NCBI GenBank assembly: GCA_019915135.1
Contig: JAHLMK010000005.1
Location: forward strand, 2,046,001 to 2,110,000
Source of the DNA: Strobilurus pachycystidiatus
Lineage: Eukaryota; Basidiomycota; Agaricomycetes; Agaricales; Physalacriaceae
DNA: 64,000 nucleotides
Reading direction: 5' to 3'
In this document: in pieces, positions 43,249 to 53,476 of the stretch
Position numbering within the stretch: position 1 is the first letter of the stretch
Layout: the number at the start of each line of letters is the position of its first letter
Translations under genes and position numbers: made by a program
The notes under the pieces: generated by a model
Told to the model about the DNA's origin: nothing
Database searches by the model: none
Seen by the model: the letters and a program-made list of their open reading frames with translations, nothing else

Positions 43249-44217
43249 CTAGCCCAAAACCTCCTCCTCCAGTCTTCTCTTGTGGAGCGCCAGGATGACG
43301 GCGTCCATCTCCTTCTTATCGGGCATACGCGGAGGTTGAAGGGCGGAAGGAGGAATGAATGGCATGTAAGATGATAGCGCAGCGGCAGCCTGCCGTGCTG
43401 GGTCCTCCGATGAAGCATCGGTATCCTCGGGAGGTGGGTTTGGTGGAGGATACGGAGGGATCTCGTCGACCTGTAGAATCTCTCGCAGCGTCTCGTGTGC
43501 TTCAATCCATTCTGATAAAGATTTATGAGCGTAGTTGAGTGAGTCTGAGCAGATAACATACCTTTCTCTTCCGCCTCTCGCTCGAATTTCAACAACTCTT
43601 CCTCGTCGTCCGCATCTCCGAAATACGAGGGGCCGACGTTGGTGAACTTTTTGTAAAAAGCAAAGACCGCGTTCTCTTCCTCTTCTTCGTTTTTCCGACT
43701 CTGGAATAGTTCGCGTACACCCGGAAGTTCCTTTGCGCGTCCAAAGTACCTGCACTCTGTCAGTAAAAGGCCAGTCAGATGGGCGGAAACAATCGCACTT
43801 GTATCCCTTCGTCCCCGGCACCTCTTTTCCATCATCGTCCAACATGGCCACATTCCGCCTGTAATTCGCCCCTCCCAACGCAACCAGCTGGTTCTCCCAA
43901 TGTCTCTTCTCCCGCAGCAGTTTGTTAATCTCGTCGTTGAGATCGCGGATTTCGTAATCTGAAAGACCAGCGTCTTGGATTTTCGACACTTTGCGTGAGA
44001 TTTCGCGGAGGATCTCGCCACGCCACCGTTCGCAGTCACGGATGGACTTGCAAGCGGACGCCATACGTGGTCGGCGGTCACCTCGTACTGCGAGGCCCAG
44101 CTCAGCGGCTTGAGCCTCGCGGAAACGGTATAGCATGGACTGCGCCTTTTCTTCATTACGGGCCTACACCTTCTTGTCAGTCTCCAAGTCTATTTGCTGA
44201 AATTTGGGACGCACCAT
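43249..44217 (-). CDS. ISY1: Pre-mRNA-splicing factor ISY1, 272 aa
   Basis: Spliceosomal NTC-associated factor needed for the first transesterification step, nuclear. Exon 1 is only the start codon (44215-44217). Introns 44164-44214, 43750-43798 and 43512-43561 separate it from 43799-44163, 43562-43749 and 43249-43511, total 819 nt. The mature start MARNEEKAQSMLYRFREAQA is the invariant ISY1 N-terminus. It continues with KVSKIQDAGLSDYEIRDLND, HWENQLVALGGANY, KGYKYFGRAKELPGVRELF and a C-terminal KKEMDAVILALHKRRLEEEV. Length and order match the family. Without the 3-nt exon there would be no ATG before the conserved ARNEEK. Confidence 0.95.
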
Positions 44218-44659
44218 GATGGGTCACACTCGTCAATTCTAAAAAATTGGGAGGACAACAGAAGAAGACAGAAGGATTCACTGCTGATGGCGTTGAAGCA
44301 ACCGGTAAGACCCTAACCCTAGCTCGTGGACGGACTTTGCACTTCAATTGATTCTGGACTTGCTCCGAATCTGCTCCGAACTTACTGTACTCGAAATCAG
44401 ACACTTATTATGACTTAGTTGACACTTGATGTGAGACAAGGACAAGGATCATGAGCAGCTCGTGAATGTGAGAGTGAGTGGTCTATTGCCGACTGTAATT
44501 TAGTTGGTACAATTACAAAATTCTAACTAACAAATCTAAGAAAACAACAATCCATACATAAGGATGGGAATAGTAAGTGTGGGATATAATGAGATGCTTG
44601 GGAATACATTGACAACGATGAGAGACAATCAAAGAGATAGACGACGACAAAGCTCTGGT
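44218..44659. promoter_or_regulatory. ISY1 promoter / RNR2 3' region
   Basis: 442 bp between the stop of the reductase gene and the ATG of ISY1, both on the minus strand. AT-rich in the middle (44490-44640). No other gene. Confidence 0.5.
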
Positions 44660-46106
44660 TCAGAAATCCTCATCGAGCAAACTAGAGAAATGATGAGCGG
44701 TTGAAAAACAGACAGGGAAGAGACACGTACAAGGCCTTGGCCGATGAGTTTGAGTCGGCGGTGCCAGAGTGATTGATACCAGCCTTGGAATAGTCCGAGA
44801 CGCGCTTCTCGAAGAAGTTGGTCTTGCCCTGCAGCGAGATCATGTCCATGAAGTCGAAGGGGTTGGTAGAGTTGTAGAATTTCTCGTTGCCGAGAGAGAC
44901 CAGGAGGCGGTCAGCGACGAACTCGATGTATTGGCACATAAGGTTCGCGTTCATGCCGATGAGTGAAACGGGGAGGGCGTCTATCATGATTGTCAGCCAT
45001 GGCCGAACGGTGTATGGATAGCAACATACCAGTCAAGAACTCCTGCTCAATCTTGACAGCCTCGGTGATGATGTGCTCGACGACGTCGGGGTGGGGACGG
45101 CGCTTCAGGTGGCTGAAGAGCAGGCACGCGAAGTCGGTGTGCATACCCTCATCACGGCTGATGAGCTCGTTGGAGAAGGTGAGACCGGGCATGAGGCCAC
45201 GCTTCTTCATCCAGAAGATGGAAGCGAAGGAGCCAGAGAAGAAGATGCCCTCGACGGCGGCGAATGCGACGAGGCGCTCAGCAAAAGTGGAGCGGTCGTC
45301 GGAGATCCATGTGAGTGCCCAGTCGGCCTTCTTCTTGATGCACGGAATGGTCTCGATGGCGTCGAAGAGGTATTCACGGCGGGCGGGGTCTTTGATGTAG
45401 GTGTCAATGAGGAGGGAATAGGTCTCGGAGTGGATATTCTCCATCATGATTTGAAAGCCGTAGAAGCAACGCGCCTCGGCGGCCTGAACCTCGTTGGAGA
45501 AGCGCTCGACAAGGTTCTCGTTGACAATGCCGTCAGAGGCAGCGAAAAAGGCGAGGACGTGGGAGATGAAATGGCGTTCGTTGTCGCTCAGGCGGTTGTT
45601 CCAGTCGTGGAGGTCCTTGGAGAGGTCCATCTCCTCGGCAGTCCAGAAAGAGGCCTCGGCCTTCTTGTACATTTGCCAGATCTAGGCGACAGTGAGAAGA
45701 GTTGGCGACGCGGCGTGGAAAAAATTTTCACCTCATGGTACTGGATGGGGAAAAGAACGAAGCGCCTCTTCGAGTCCTTGAGCAGGGGCTCCTCGCCTTG
45801 GGGAGAATGTCAGCAGATTAAGAGAAGAGAACGCGTGAGACGCACTCTCGGGCAGCTCGACCTCGCCGACGAATTTTTTCCGGAGCTCTTCGAGGTCGGT
45901 GACGCTGTCGGGCGACGTCGACCTCTGCTTGTCGTCAATCATCTTCTTCATGACCGGCTTGGTGGGCGACTCGAGCGTGAACTGCTTGGCAAAGCTGGCG
46001 GCCATCTACAACGCGACAAAAATGAGCGACGCGACGCGGACGACGACGACGACGAGCGTACCTTCTTGGAAGGGGTCTCGGGCATGGTGGCAGCGATGGA
46101 AGACAT
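44660..46106 (-). CDS. RNR2: Ribonucleoside-diphosphate reductase small subunit, 397 aa
   Basis: Class I R2 subunit, supplies the tyrosyl radical for dNTP synthesis. Six exons (46062-46106, 45846-46005, 45732-45796, 45030-45681, 44731-44980, 44660-44681) sum to 1194 nt. Di-iron ligands and radical site are visible: [12 protein letters not shown] (Glu, His and the radical Tyr), [13 protein letters not shown] (Glu), and [14 protein letters not shown] (Glu, His). The upstream Asp ligand lies in the earlier helical part. The last 22-nt exon supplies the C-terminal LLDEDF that docks in the large subunit. The N-terminal ~70 residues contain the Thr/Ser-rich leader [15 protein letters not shown]. 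Upstream lie a TATA box and two ACGCGT boxes. Confidence 0.96.
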
Positions 46107-46197
46107 GGTGAGAGCAAAGGCGGGCGGAGGGAGGATAGTGGGAGATGCCGCTGGAGGATGTGGGAGTGGTGAGAGAGACAGAGGCTGGCGGCACCGG

Positions 46198-46204
46198 TTA
46201 TATA
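46198..46204 (-). promoter_or_regulatory. TATA box of RNR2
   Basis: TATATAA on the minus strand, ~92 bases upstream of the ATG at 46106. Confidence 0.55.
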
Positions 46205-46503
46205 CGCCAACGCCCGTTGATGGCGCAGACAGAGGCAAATAGGTGACAGACGCGGTACGCGCCGTCACGTGGGCTCCTGTGACGGTGGTTCGATTTTGAT
46301 TATCTGATAATTGGCGCCATGAGTCAGATCGGTGTCCAAATGTCCCTTTTCGCGTGGCCATCCAGCGCGGTGGCCCGCATCCTTCATAATGGCCATTACT
46401 TGGTCCGGTGTCATCGCGCCACAACGCCCATTCTCTCCACTGTGGTCTGGCCATGCCCACTGCTAGGCAACATCCGCTATCATCCCTTATCTTGTCAAAA
46501 ATG

Positions 46504-46526
46504 ACGCGTCTTCCGTTGCAACGCGT
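46504..46526. promoter_or_regulatory. Paired MluI cell-cycle boxes upstream of RNR2
   Basis: Two ACGCGT hexamers at 46504-46509 and 46521-46526, 17 bases apart, ~400 bp from the RNR2 start codon. ACGCGT is the MBF (Mbp1/Cdc10-Swi6) site that drives S-phase genes, including reductase genes, in yeasts. Function here is inferred; the hexamer also occurs elsewhere in the window. Confidence 0.45.
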
Positions 46527-46606
46527 CTTTGTCGTGTTCGTTGACCATCTAACCCACTGATAGAACATTCCCGGCCCATGACAGTGAACCCCCATTGCCT
46601 GCTATC

Positions 46607-47262
46607 TTACCGGAATGAACGCGATTGAATCATGGAGGGACAACGCGACGTTGAGTGCTCCAGATGCCCGTCATCGCTTCATACGCCACAGAACGTCTTC
46701 GCAGATGGCTTGTCTCCCTGGACTACTTAGACGGTGGTGAGATTCCCACCAGCTGCATCGTGTTCTGTACGTACTCATGTCCAGAATCGAACAATCATAC
46801 AAACAGCTCCGTACCAGGCCATTCAAGAGCCAACGAGAACGCGTTCTACACGCGTCTCATTTCTCTCATATTCCCTGTCGGGACATCGTGAACGGATCCA
46901 CCAACAGCCTGTCGAATCATATTGACTCAGGTCTCTGCTGCCGCGCTGCCATACAAAAGGCTCAGAGTTCACCAGATGGTCTCGGCCAATTGGGGGGCCA
47001 CCTCGGCGCACCACGAATGATATTGCTTACGCCGTGCGATGCACTCCGTTGCTCAACGGGGTGCAAGTTGCTGCGATGCCATCAAGTCACCGATCAATTC
47101 TTAGCCGATCGCAGCTCTGAACTTTCCCCACTACCATCATCATCCATGATTCTTATTCGCACAAGTCTACCCCGCATGAATCGACAACCTTCTGTTCTTC
47201 AACATTTCCCAAATCCACCTTCTCATCTCATCCTTGCGTTTTCTCACCCCTGAGTGCTCTAA
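46607..47262. promoter_or_regulatory. Upstream region of the phosphatidylserine decarboxylase gene
   Basis: Part of the ~1.15-kb divergent interval between RNR2 and the decarboxylase. The last 130 bp are pyrimidine-rich. An open frame (46777-47253) has no domain and is probably leader or promoter. Confidence 0.45.
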
Positions 47263-49004
47263 ATGGTCAGGTGTCGCGAAGAGACGCTTGCCTTGCTGAT
47301 CTTCTTTCCCATTCCTCTCGCGATGGTCTACTGTGCTATACCTACGCCCACTTTACCCAACATCTTAAAATACAAGCTATACAAGTCGCTCGCCACCAAT
47401 GGACTCCCTGTCCTCCCAGTCGCCATCATCACTCCGGAGGATGCCTATTCATTAGCTGCTATTCCATCCAGTGTCGTATCGGATAGGCCACTGGAGGCGA
47501 AAATCGAGCAGGAGAGTCTCCTGAAGACGACTGGCGACCATTTGGCTCTCGCACTTGAGGCCCTCGTCGATAGCTCTGCAACTGGCGACGATGTTACGCA
47601 TGGAGTCGACATGCATTCCGCACATCTACTCAGAGCGCCTTGGATGGGGAAGTTGATTCCAGAGCTCCAGAAATTGGCGGCTCAATACCATGTTGGCAAT
47701 TATGTGGTTTCCAATCGGACTACTGGCAAGAAGATCTTTGAGAGTATGCCCATCTATGCCCGGTACACGCTCGAGTTTGATCCTTCGTTGTCCGTCTGAT
47801 CATGTCGCTTAGGATTGGCATGCATTTACTATTCTATGGCAAGATTCAGCAGGTCATACTCGGAACGGAGACGGTGGGCAATTTCCTCAAGCGTCTTTCC
47901 ATCAAGGTGCGACACACGTTGATTTGATCTAAAAACCACGACGTTGATTCGACTGGGTGCCGTCAGCAAGGAAGAATCTATGACAGTCCCGAGTCCGCCG
48001 GCTCCATTCGCTCGTTCGTCAAGACGTATACTCTTCCGCTGGATGAGCTTCTCGAGCCCGATGTCAGCAAGTATGCCACCTTCAATGACTTCTTCTCGAG
48101 GTAAGTGACTATCTTGGCCCTCGATCTGTCCACTATTTTGACCACTCGCCTCAGAAAATTGAAACCCGGTGCCAGGCCCGTTCAAAACATCGACGATCCG
48201 GTGGGTATCTGCAGTACTGCAGATTGTAGGCTGGCGGTGTATCAAACTTTCGACCTTTCCCGCGAGTTCTGGGTGAAGGGGCGTAAATTTAATGTGCCAG
48301 ATCTATTGGCTGTCGACGCGGCTTCAGAGACAGCTCTTGCCTTCGATGGATCAAGTCTGGCGATCTTCCGCCTCGCGCCGCAGGACTATCATAGGTTCCA
48401 TTGCCCGATTGACGGTACCATTGATGGAGAGCCTACACTGGTCCCTGGTGAATACTACACGGGTGAGCTGGTCTTGCTTTGCGGTCAAAGCACGTGTGAA
48501 TTACGGATATCGTTGTGCAGTCAACCCCCAGGCGATCAATCAACCTGAGTTTGACGTCCTGACTGCGAATGTGCGGTCGATACTCTACATGACGCACAAG
48601 CCGACGGGGAAGAGGGTTGCGTTTATTGCTGTTGGTGCTCTACTCGTGGGTAGCATTCGTTGGACGTTTGCTGGGGAGAACAAGAGTGCGAAGGGGTTCG
48701 AGATGAAGAGAGGAGAAGAGCTGGGATATTTCAAGTATGGTGGGAGCACTGTTGTCGTCCTTTTCGAGAAGGGTTTACTGGAGTAAGTGTCCCTCCCGTC
48801 GAGGTCAGGCGTACCATACTTACCCGTGTCGCGTAGGTTCGACGCGGATCTTGTCAAGACATCTCAAGAGACGCTGGAAACGTTGATCAAGGTAGCTATT
48901 ACTTTATTGTTTCGGGGGCTTGAGCTGCAACTCACTTGGCGATAATCTAGGTTGGAGAATCCATTGGGACATCGGTCAAGGAGTCCTGTCACCGTATACA
49001 CTAG
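47263..49004 (+). CDS. Phosphatidylserine decarboxylase (PSD-like, soluble type), 468 aa
   Basis: Converts phosphatidylserine to phosphatidylethanolamine using a self-made pyruvoyl group. Seven exons (47263-47762, 47813-47906, 47967-48100, 48155-48462, 48521-48782, 48837-48891, 48951-49004) sum to 1407 nt. The N-terminal part has DDVTHGVDMHSAHLLRAPWM and NYVVSNRTTGKKIFESMPIY. The decarboxylase core includes FNDFFSRKLKPGARPVQ, APQDYHRFHCPIDGTI with the conserved His, and the processing motif YGGSTVVVLFEKG, where cleavage before Ser would make the pyruvoyl group. This matches a large Agaricomycete clade of PSD-like enzymes without a mitochondrial leader or C2 domain. The start could also be Met at 47323. 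Confidence 0.9.
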
Positions 49005-49349
49005 AGCTCTACTGAGTAAATCTTGAAGTTCCCTCTTGCATGTCCACCCCAGGTTGATGATGGATTAACCTGTCGAACGAGACGATCACCGCTCTTGTAA
49101 AGCTGATGATACTTAATGCACTATGATGTATGTGCAGCGTTTGACACTTACTGTAGTACTTACTCAAGTCGCGCACGACACGGACGCGGACTCCTGTAGG
49201 CCGAGGCCTAATGCCTAAGCGGTGACAAACGACAATGATGCAAGAGGCTCCTGTCCGCTGATTCACATCATGATATGTAATCCCGAACTCGCGCTTATAT
49301 TCTAACCGCTCTTGTCCAGTTTCCATCTCTATCTCAGCTACCCCTTACG
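49005..49349. promoter_or_regulatory. RIB3 promoter region
   Basis: 345 bp between the decarboxylase stop and the next ATG in the same direction. No gene or strong box seen. Confidence 0.4.
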
Positions 49350-50161
49350 ATGAACGGCCTCGACAAAGTGAACGGAACAAAATGGCGCCCAACGCTCTCT
49401 GTGGATCCGCCCGAACGCCAGGAGTTTTCTTTTGACTCGATGGACGATGCGCTGGCTGCATTCAAGGCCGGTGAATTTCTGGTGGTGATGGACGATGAGG
49501 GAAGGGAGAATGAGGGCGATCTTATTATTGCCGGTAGTCTGTGCACCACCGAGAAGATGGCATGGATGATAAAACATACGAGGTGCGCGGCATCAAACTT
49601 GTTCTTCATTCCGGTGGTTGCTGACGCTGTGCACAGCGGGTACATATGTGTCGGCCTCACTCCGGAACGAGTCGCTCAGCTCCAATTGCCCATGATGGTC
49701 GAGGAGAACCAGGATCGGCATCGCACAGCGTACACTGTCACCGTCGATTATAAGCACGGTATGTGCATCAGCAGAATCTGCGTCTACCACCCTGATCTCA
49801 TTTCAATGCTTCTTTCGTAGGAACGACAACCGGTATATCCGCACACGATCGTGCGCTCACTGCACGCGCCCTTGCCGCCCCTACTTCCACCGCAGATGAT
49901 TTTGTTCGTCCTGGCCACATTGTCCCGCTACGCGCACGCGAAGGTGGCATTCTCACGCGCCGCGGCCACACGGAGTCCGGTGTCGATCTCTGCCTCCTCG
50001 TTGGTCACCCAGCGGCAGGCATTCTGTGTGAGCTGGTCAATGACAACGAGGAGGGCAGCATGATGCGGCGCGACGACTGCAGGGCGTTCGCTGATAGGTG
50101 GGGGCTAAAAATGATCAGCGTGGAGATGCTCGCTGAGGCGCGGAAACGTGCCGCGCTATAG
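49350..50161 (+). CDS. RIB3: 3,4-dihydroxy-2-butanone-4-phosphate synthase, 231 aa
   Basis: Riboflavin pathway: converts ribulose-5-phosphate to DHBP and formate. Three exons (49350-49582, 49637-49758, 49821-50161) sum to 696 nt. Family motifs in order: metal/substrate-binding [22 protein letters not shown] (restored by splicing), [16 protein letters not shown] (restored by splicing), [20 protein letters not shown] with HTESGVDLC, and [20 protein letters not shown]. All catalytic residues appear present. Stand-alone enzyme without a fused GTP cyclohydrolase II domain, as in other fungi. Ends with TAG at 50159. Confidence 0.96.
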
Positions 50162-51754
50162 CTTCTCGGACGGGGCATACATCTAAGGATGAGCAATGTG
50201 TTTTGATTAATCTAATTTATATCCTTCTTCAGAGTACTTATGTCGCGCATAACTCAACAATATAGACCTCATTCATCAACTTAGGCTCATGCCTTGCTCC
50301 TTTGCAGCTGGTGAGCATGAAGTTTGATTTATTCGAGCCTTGACGGCCGGCTGCTTGACATGTATGGAGCAAATGCTCTTTAGCAGTCTAACCGGGACAA
50401 TAGTGTTCATCGATGGGCTGGTGCCACCCCGAGGAGACGTACAAAAAGGTATCCCATGCAGATTCCAGATTCAGACTCAAGACCGTGAAATTGGGGGTGT
50501 CTTGTGATAAGCACGCCTTCCGTGATTCAAATGAATGTACCGGCGATACATATGTCGCTCGCGTCGGGACTGGAAATGGAGATCAGGATCCAAGAGCATA
50601 GTGAGAGTTCGTCTTCCGGTGAAACCCAGCAGCGGGCGTCTGCTCGATGATTTGTACTTACTACGCAGGTGCTGTCAACTGGAGCCACAAAGCGCAGATG
50701 AAACCTGTAAAGAATAGAGAAATCAAAGAGCGACCGCAGACAGCGTAATAACAGCTGAATGTATACCCCGGAAAGATGGCTACAGCACTTGGCGTTGCGG
50801 ACCTTGCCAGAGGCAGGCCAGAGGGAAACCGATTTTCGGGGTAGGTATTCATTTGCATCCCCAGGTGCGATTCTAACGATGGCATTTCTCGTTGGTGAGC
50901 GCGCAGTGGGACAGAAGGAGTTGCTAGACGCGGTCACATGAGCCTGTAGATTCACTTTGAACATAGCGTCGAGTAGCAGCCATATCCGTCGGACTGAGTT
51001 CGGATTGTCGAAGCCGTTACCCGTAACTCACCCATGGAAGTAGCTTGACGCATTCTGCATGCTTGACTTAGCCCGAGCCTCAGACGCCGAAATCATGACC
51101 GTCTGTGAATGGTGAGTGCCTTCAAAGAGATTACCTCCCAAGAGTAAGATGACTGGAGTCGTCTGCAAGATCGCAGTACCCAGATAAACGCGTCGCTTCC
51201 AAGTTTTTGTTCGTTTCTTGAGGCTGCCCAAGAACGTCAATTGAGGTTCTTGACAATACCATGAGCTGAAGCCAGTGCAGAACCATATTATTATCATATC
51301 CGAGGATCGTCAGCGGAAGTAGCAGCGGCGAACTACGGGTGGACGGCCTTGACGGCCCGCCATCCATCAGGAGTTGGTCAGGTAGCAAGACTCAGCAACT
51401 TCGAGAGGATGCTAGCGAGCTCCAGTTCAGTCCAAGCGCGCAGATGGAAGATCCAGTGGTAGTGGTTTCTCAAGGCGAAGCACTATTGAATGTATGTGAA
51501 CAACCGCATTCCTCTGGTCTGGCAGCGATGACGAGCCCGCTCGGCGCAGACAAGCCGCTACGTAATGTTCCTCCGTGCGCGCTGTGATTGGCCCGGGAAT
51601 TGGCGGACCTGGCGGACCCGGGCTCTTTTTCGCGGAGACAGCTCATCCGCGCTCCTTACCTACCTTCAACGAGCATCCTCCTCGTTCGCCATCAGCTTTG
51701 CGCAGTGGACAGGCCATCCACTCGTCTAGAACCTTAGATTTCACGACCTCAGCC
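50162..51754. other. 1.6-kb interval without a supported gene
   Basis: Short open frames on both strands (largest 50527-50964 minus). Some minus-strand fragments are hydrophobic (LGTAILQTTPVILLLGG) and could be remnants of a membrane protein, but no continuous spliced frame was found. The last ~200 bp are the likely promoter of the phosphate carrier. Confidence 0.4.
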
Positions 51755-52959
51755 ATGTCCACGCCTACCGGAAAGTGGGATGCCAGGTGCGCGGTCCCGT
51801 CGCCCGTTCTAGACGTCGCTGACCAAATCCTTTTCCTCCAGGTATCTCGGTCCTGTGCCCCACGACGCTTCATACTACGCCAAGTGCATGCTTGGTGGCG
51901 TCATTGCCTGTGGCTTCACCCATGCCGGCCTCACTCCCCTAGATGTTGCCAAATGTAACATTCAGGTCAGTCGCATTGTCTTCATCTTAATCTTAATTCC
52001 TTCATCTTACGCGTCCCAGGTCGAACCCACAAAATACAAGGGTCTCGGCTCCGCTCTCAAGCTCCTCGTAGCTGAGGAGGGTGCCACGGGTATCTGGAAG
52101 GGTGTCGGCCCCACCTTCGTTGGCTACTCCCTCCAGGGAATGTTCAAGTATGGTCTTTACGAATACTTCAAGGACACCTACTCGAACCTGGCTGGCCCCG
52201 AGCTTTCTGAGAAGTACAAGGGTGCCATCTGGTTGGCTGGCTCCGCCTCCGCTGAGGCTTTTGCCGATGTCGCTCTTTGCCCCCTTGAGATGACCAAGGT
52301 CAAAATCCAGACCTCCCCCACCGGTACTTTCCCGACCGCTTTCGGTGCTGCATTGAAGGAGATGAAGGCGCAGAAGCTCGACACGCGTTATCCTTTCGGT
52401 TCCATTGTTCCCCTGTGGTCGCGTCAGGTTTGTACGCACGTTGATATCATTACGCCATACTAACTCGCTCTACCTTCAGATCCCCTACACCATGGCCAAG
52501 TTCTACTTCTTCGAGAAGACCGTCCAGCTCTTCTACACCTACGTCTTCCCCGAGCCCAAGAACACTTACTCTAAGACCACTCAGCTCGGCGTCACCTTCG
52601 CATCTGGTTACATCGCTGGTGTCGTTTGCGCCATCGTCTCCCACCCCGCTGACTCCCTCGTCTCTCAACTCGGAAAGGCCCAGAACAAGGGCAAGTCCGT
52701 TGGCACGATCGCTTCCGAGGTTGGCTGGGGAACTTTGGCCACCAAGGGTCTCAGTACTCGTGTTCTCATGATTGGTATGTCTTACTCTTTCCATGAAACG
52801 ATCTGGCATTTACGTCCACTTCCACAGGTACTTTGACCGGTATGCTATATCGATACATCAACACATGCCACTGGCTTACATTGTATGATAGGCTTCCAAT
52901 GGTGGATTTACGACACCTTCAAGTCAACCATGGGTCTGGGCACAACCGGTGGCAAGTAA
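51755..52959 (+). CDS. MIR1: Mitochondrial phosphate carrier, 312 aa
   Basis: Inner-membrane carrier importing phosphate for ATP synthesis; three carrier repeats, six helices. Six exons (51755-51786, 51842-51965, 52020-52427, 52480-52774, 52828-52839, 52892-52959) sum to 939 nt. Repeat signatures: HAGLTPLDVAKCNIQ, ADVALCPLEMTKVKIQ and CAIVSHPADSLVSQLG. Phosphate-carrier features include YYAKCMLGGVIACGFTH at the start, IPYTMAKFYFFEKTVQLFY and GTLTGFQWWIYDTFK. The fifth exon is only 12 nt. The stop after TTGGK at 52957 is one option; splicing from 52955 to about 53046 would give a slightly longer tail ending MSGGK. Confidence 0.94.
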
Positions 52960-53476
52960 ATAGGAGTTGCAAAATCCACGCGCTATCAGTATGTCTCCGT
53001 CCTTTATCCGCGTTGACGTAATATACTTATCGCCTACTTCTCATAGGATGTCCGGTGGGAAGTGAGGCGCCATCGACGTTGTCGTAGTGTTTCTTTCCCA
53101 ATGTCTATATCCTGTTGCTCGCATCGTCTCTCACTTTTAACCTTATACGTAGAGCTTTGTGCGTTACGATCTCCAATAATTTCACCTGGAAAGGATCACT
53201 TGCTTGAGCGTTGGTTATATGAAAAGTTGGTAAGTTTTGCCGACGGCAATGTGATGACAATGTGATATGCAGGTTTGTCCTTCCTCATGCATCCATCTGA
53301 AAAATTCGGCCGCAAATGGATGTCATTCATAGATCTTGAGCCTGCCTAGATGAATCAGCCCTTGTGCTTTTTGCGAGCTACAAATAGGCTCGTGCTGTTG
53401 AGAACAGGGAACGTCTTCCTCCCTCCCTCCCTCCCTCCCTCCCTGCTTCACTAGCTATCACGTCAGTGCTTCTGAG
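52960..53476. other. Intergenic with a CCCT microsatellite
   Basis: Holds the carrier's 3' region (or its alternative last exon near 53047) and the exporter's promoter. A run of about seven CCCT repeats lies at 53418-53444. Confidence 0.55.

Noticed and set aside
50527..51388. Decayed membrane-protein gene between RIB3 and the phosphate carrier
   Set aside because: A few hydrophobic minus-strand fragments only; no chain of exons or family signature could be assembled.
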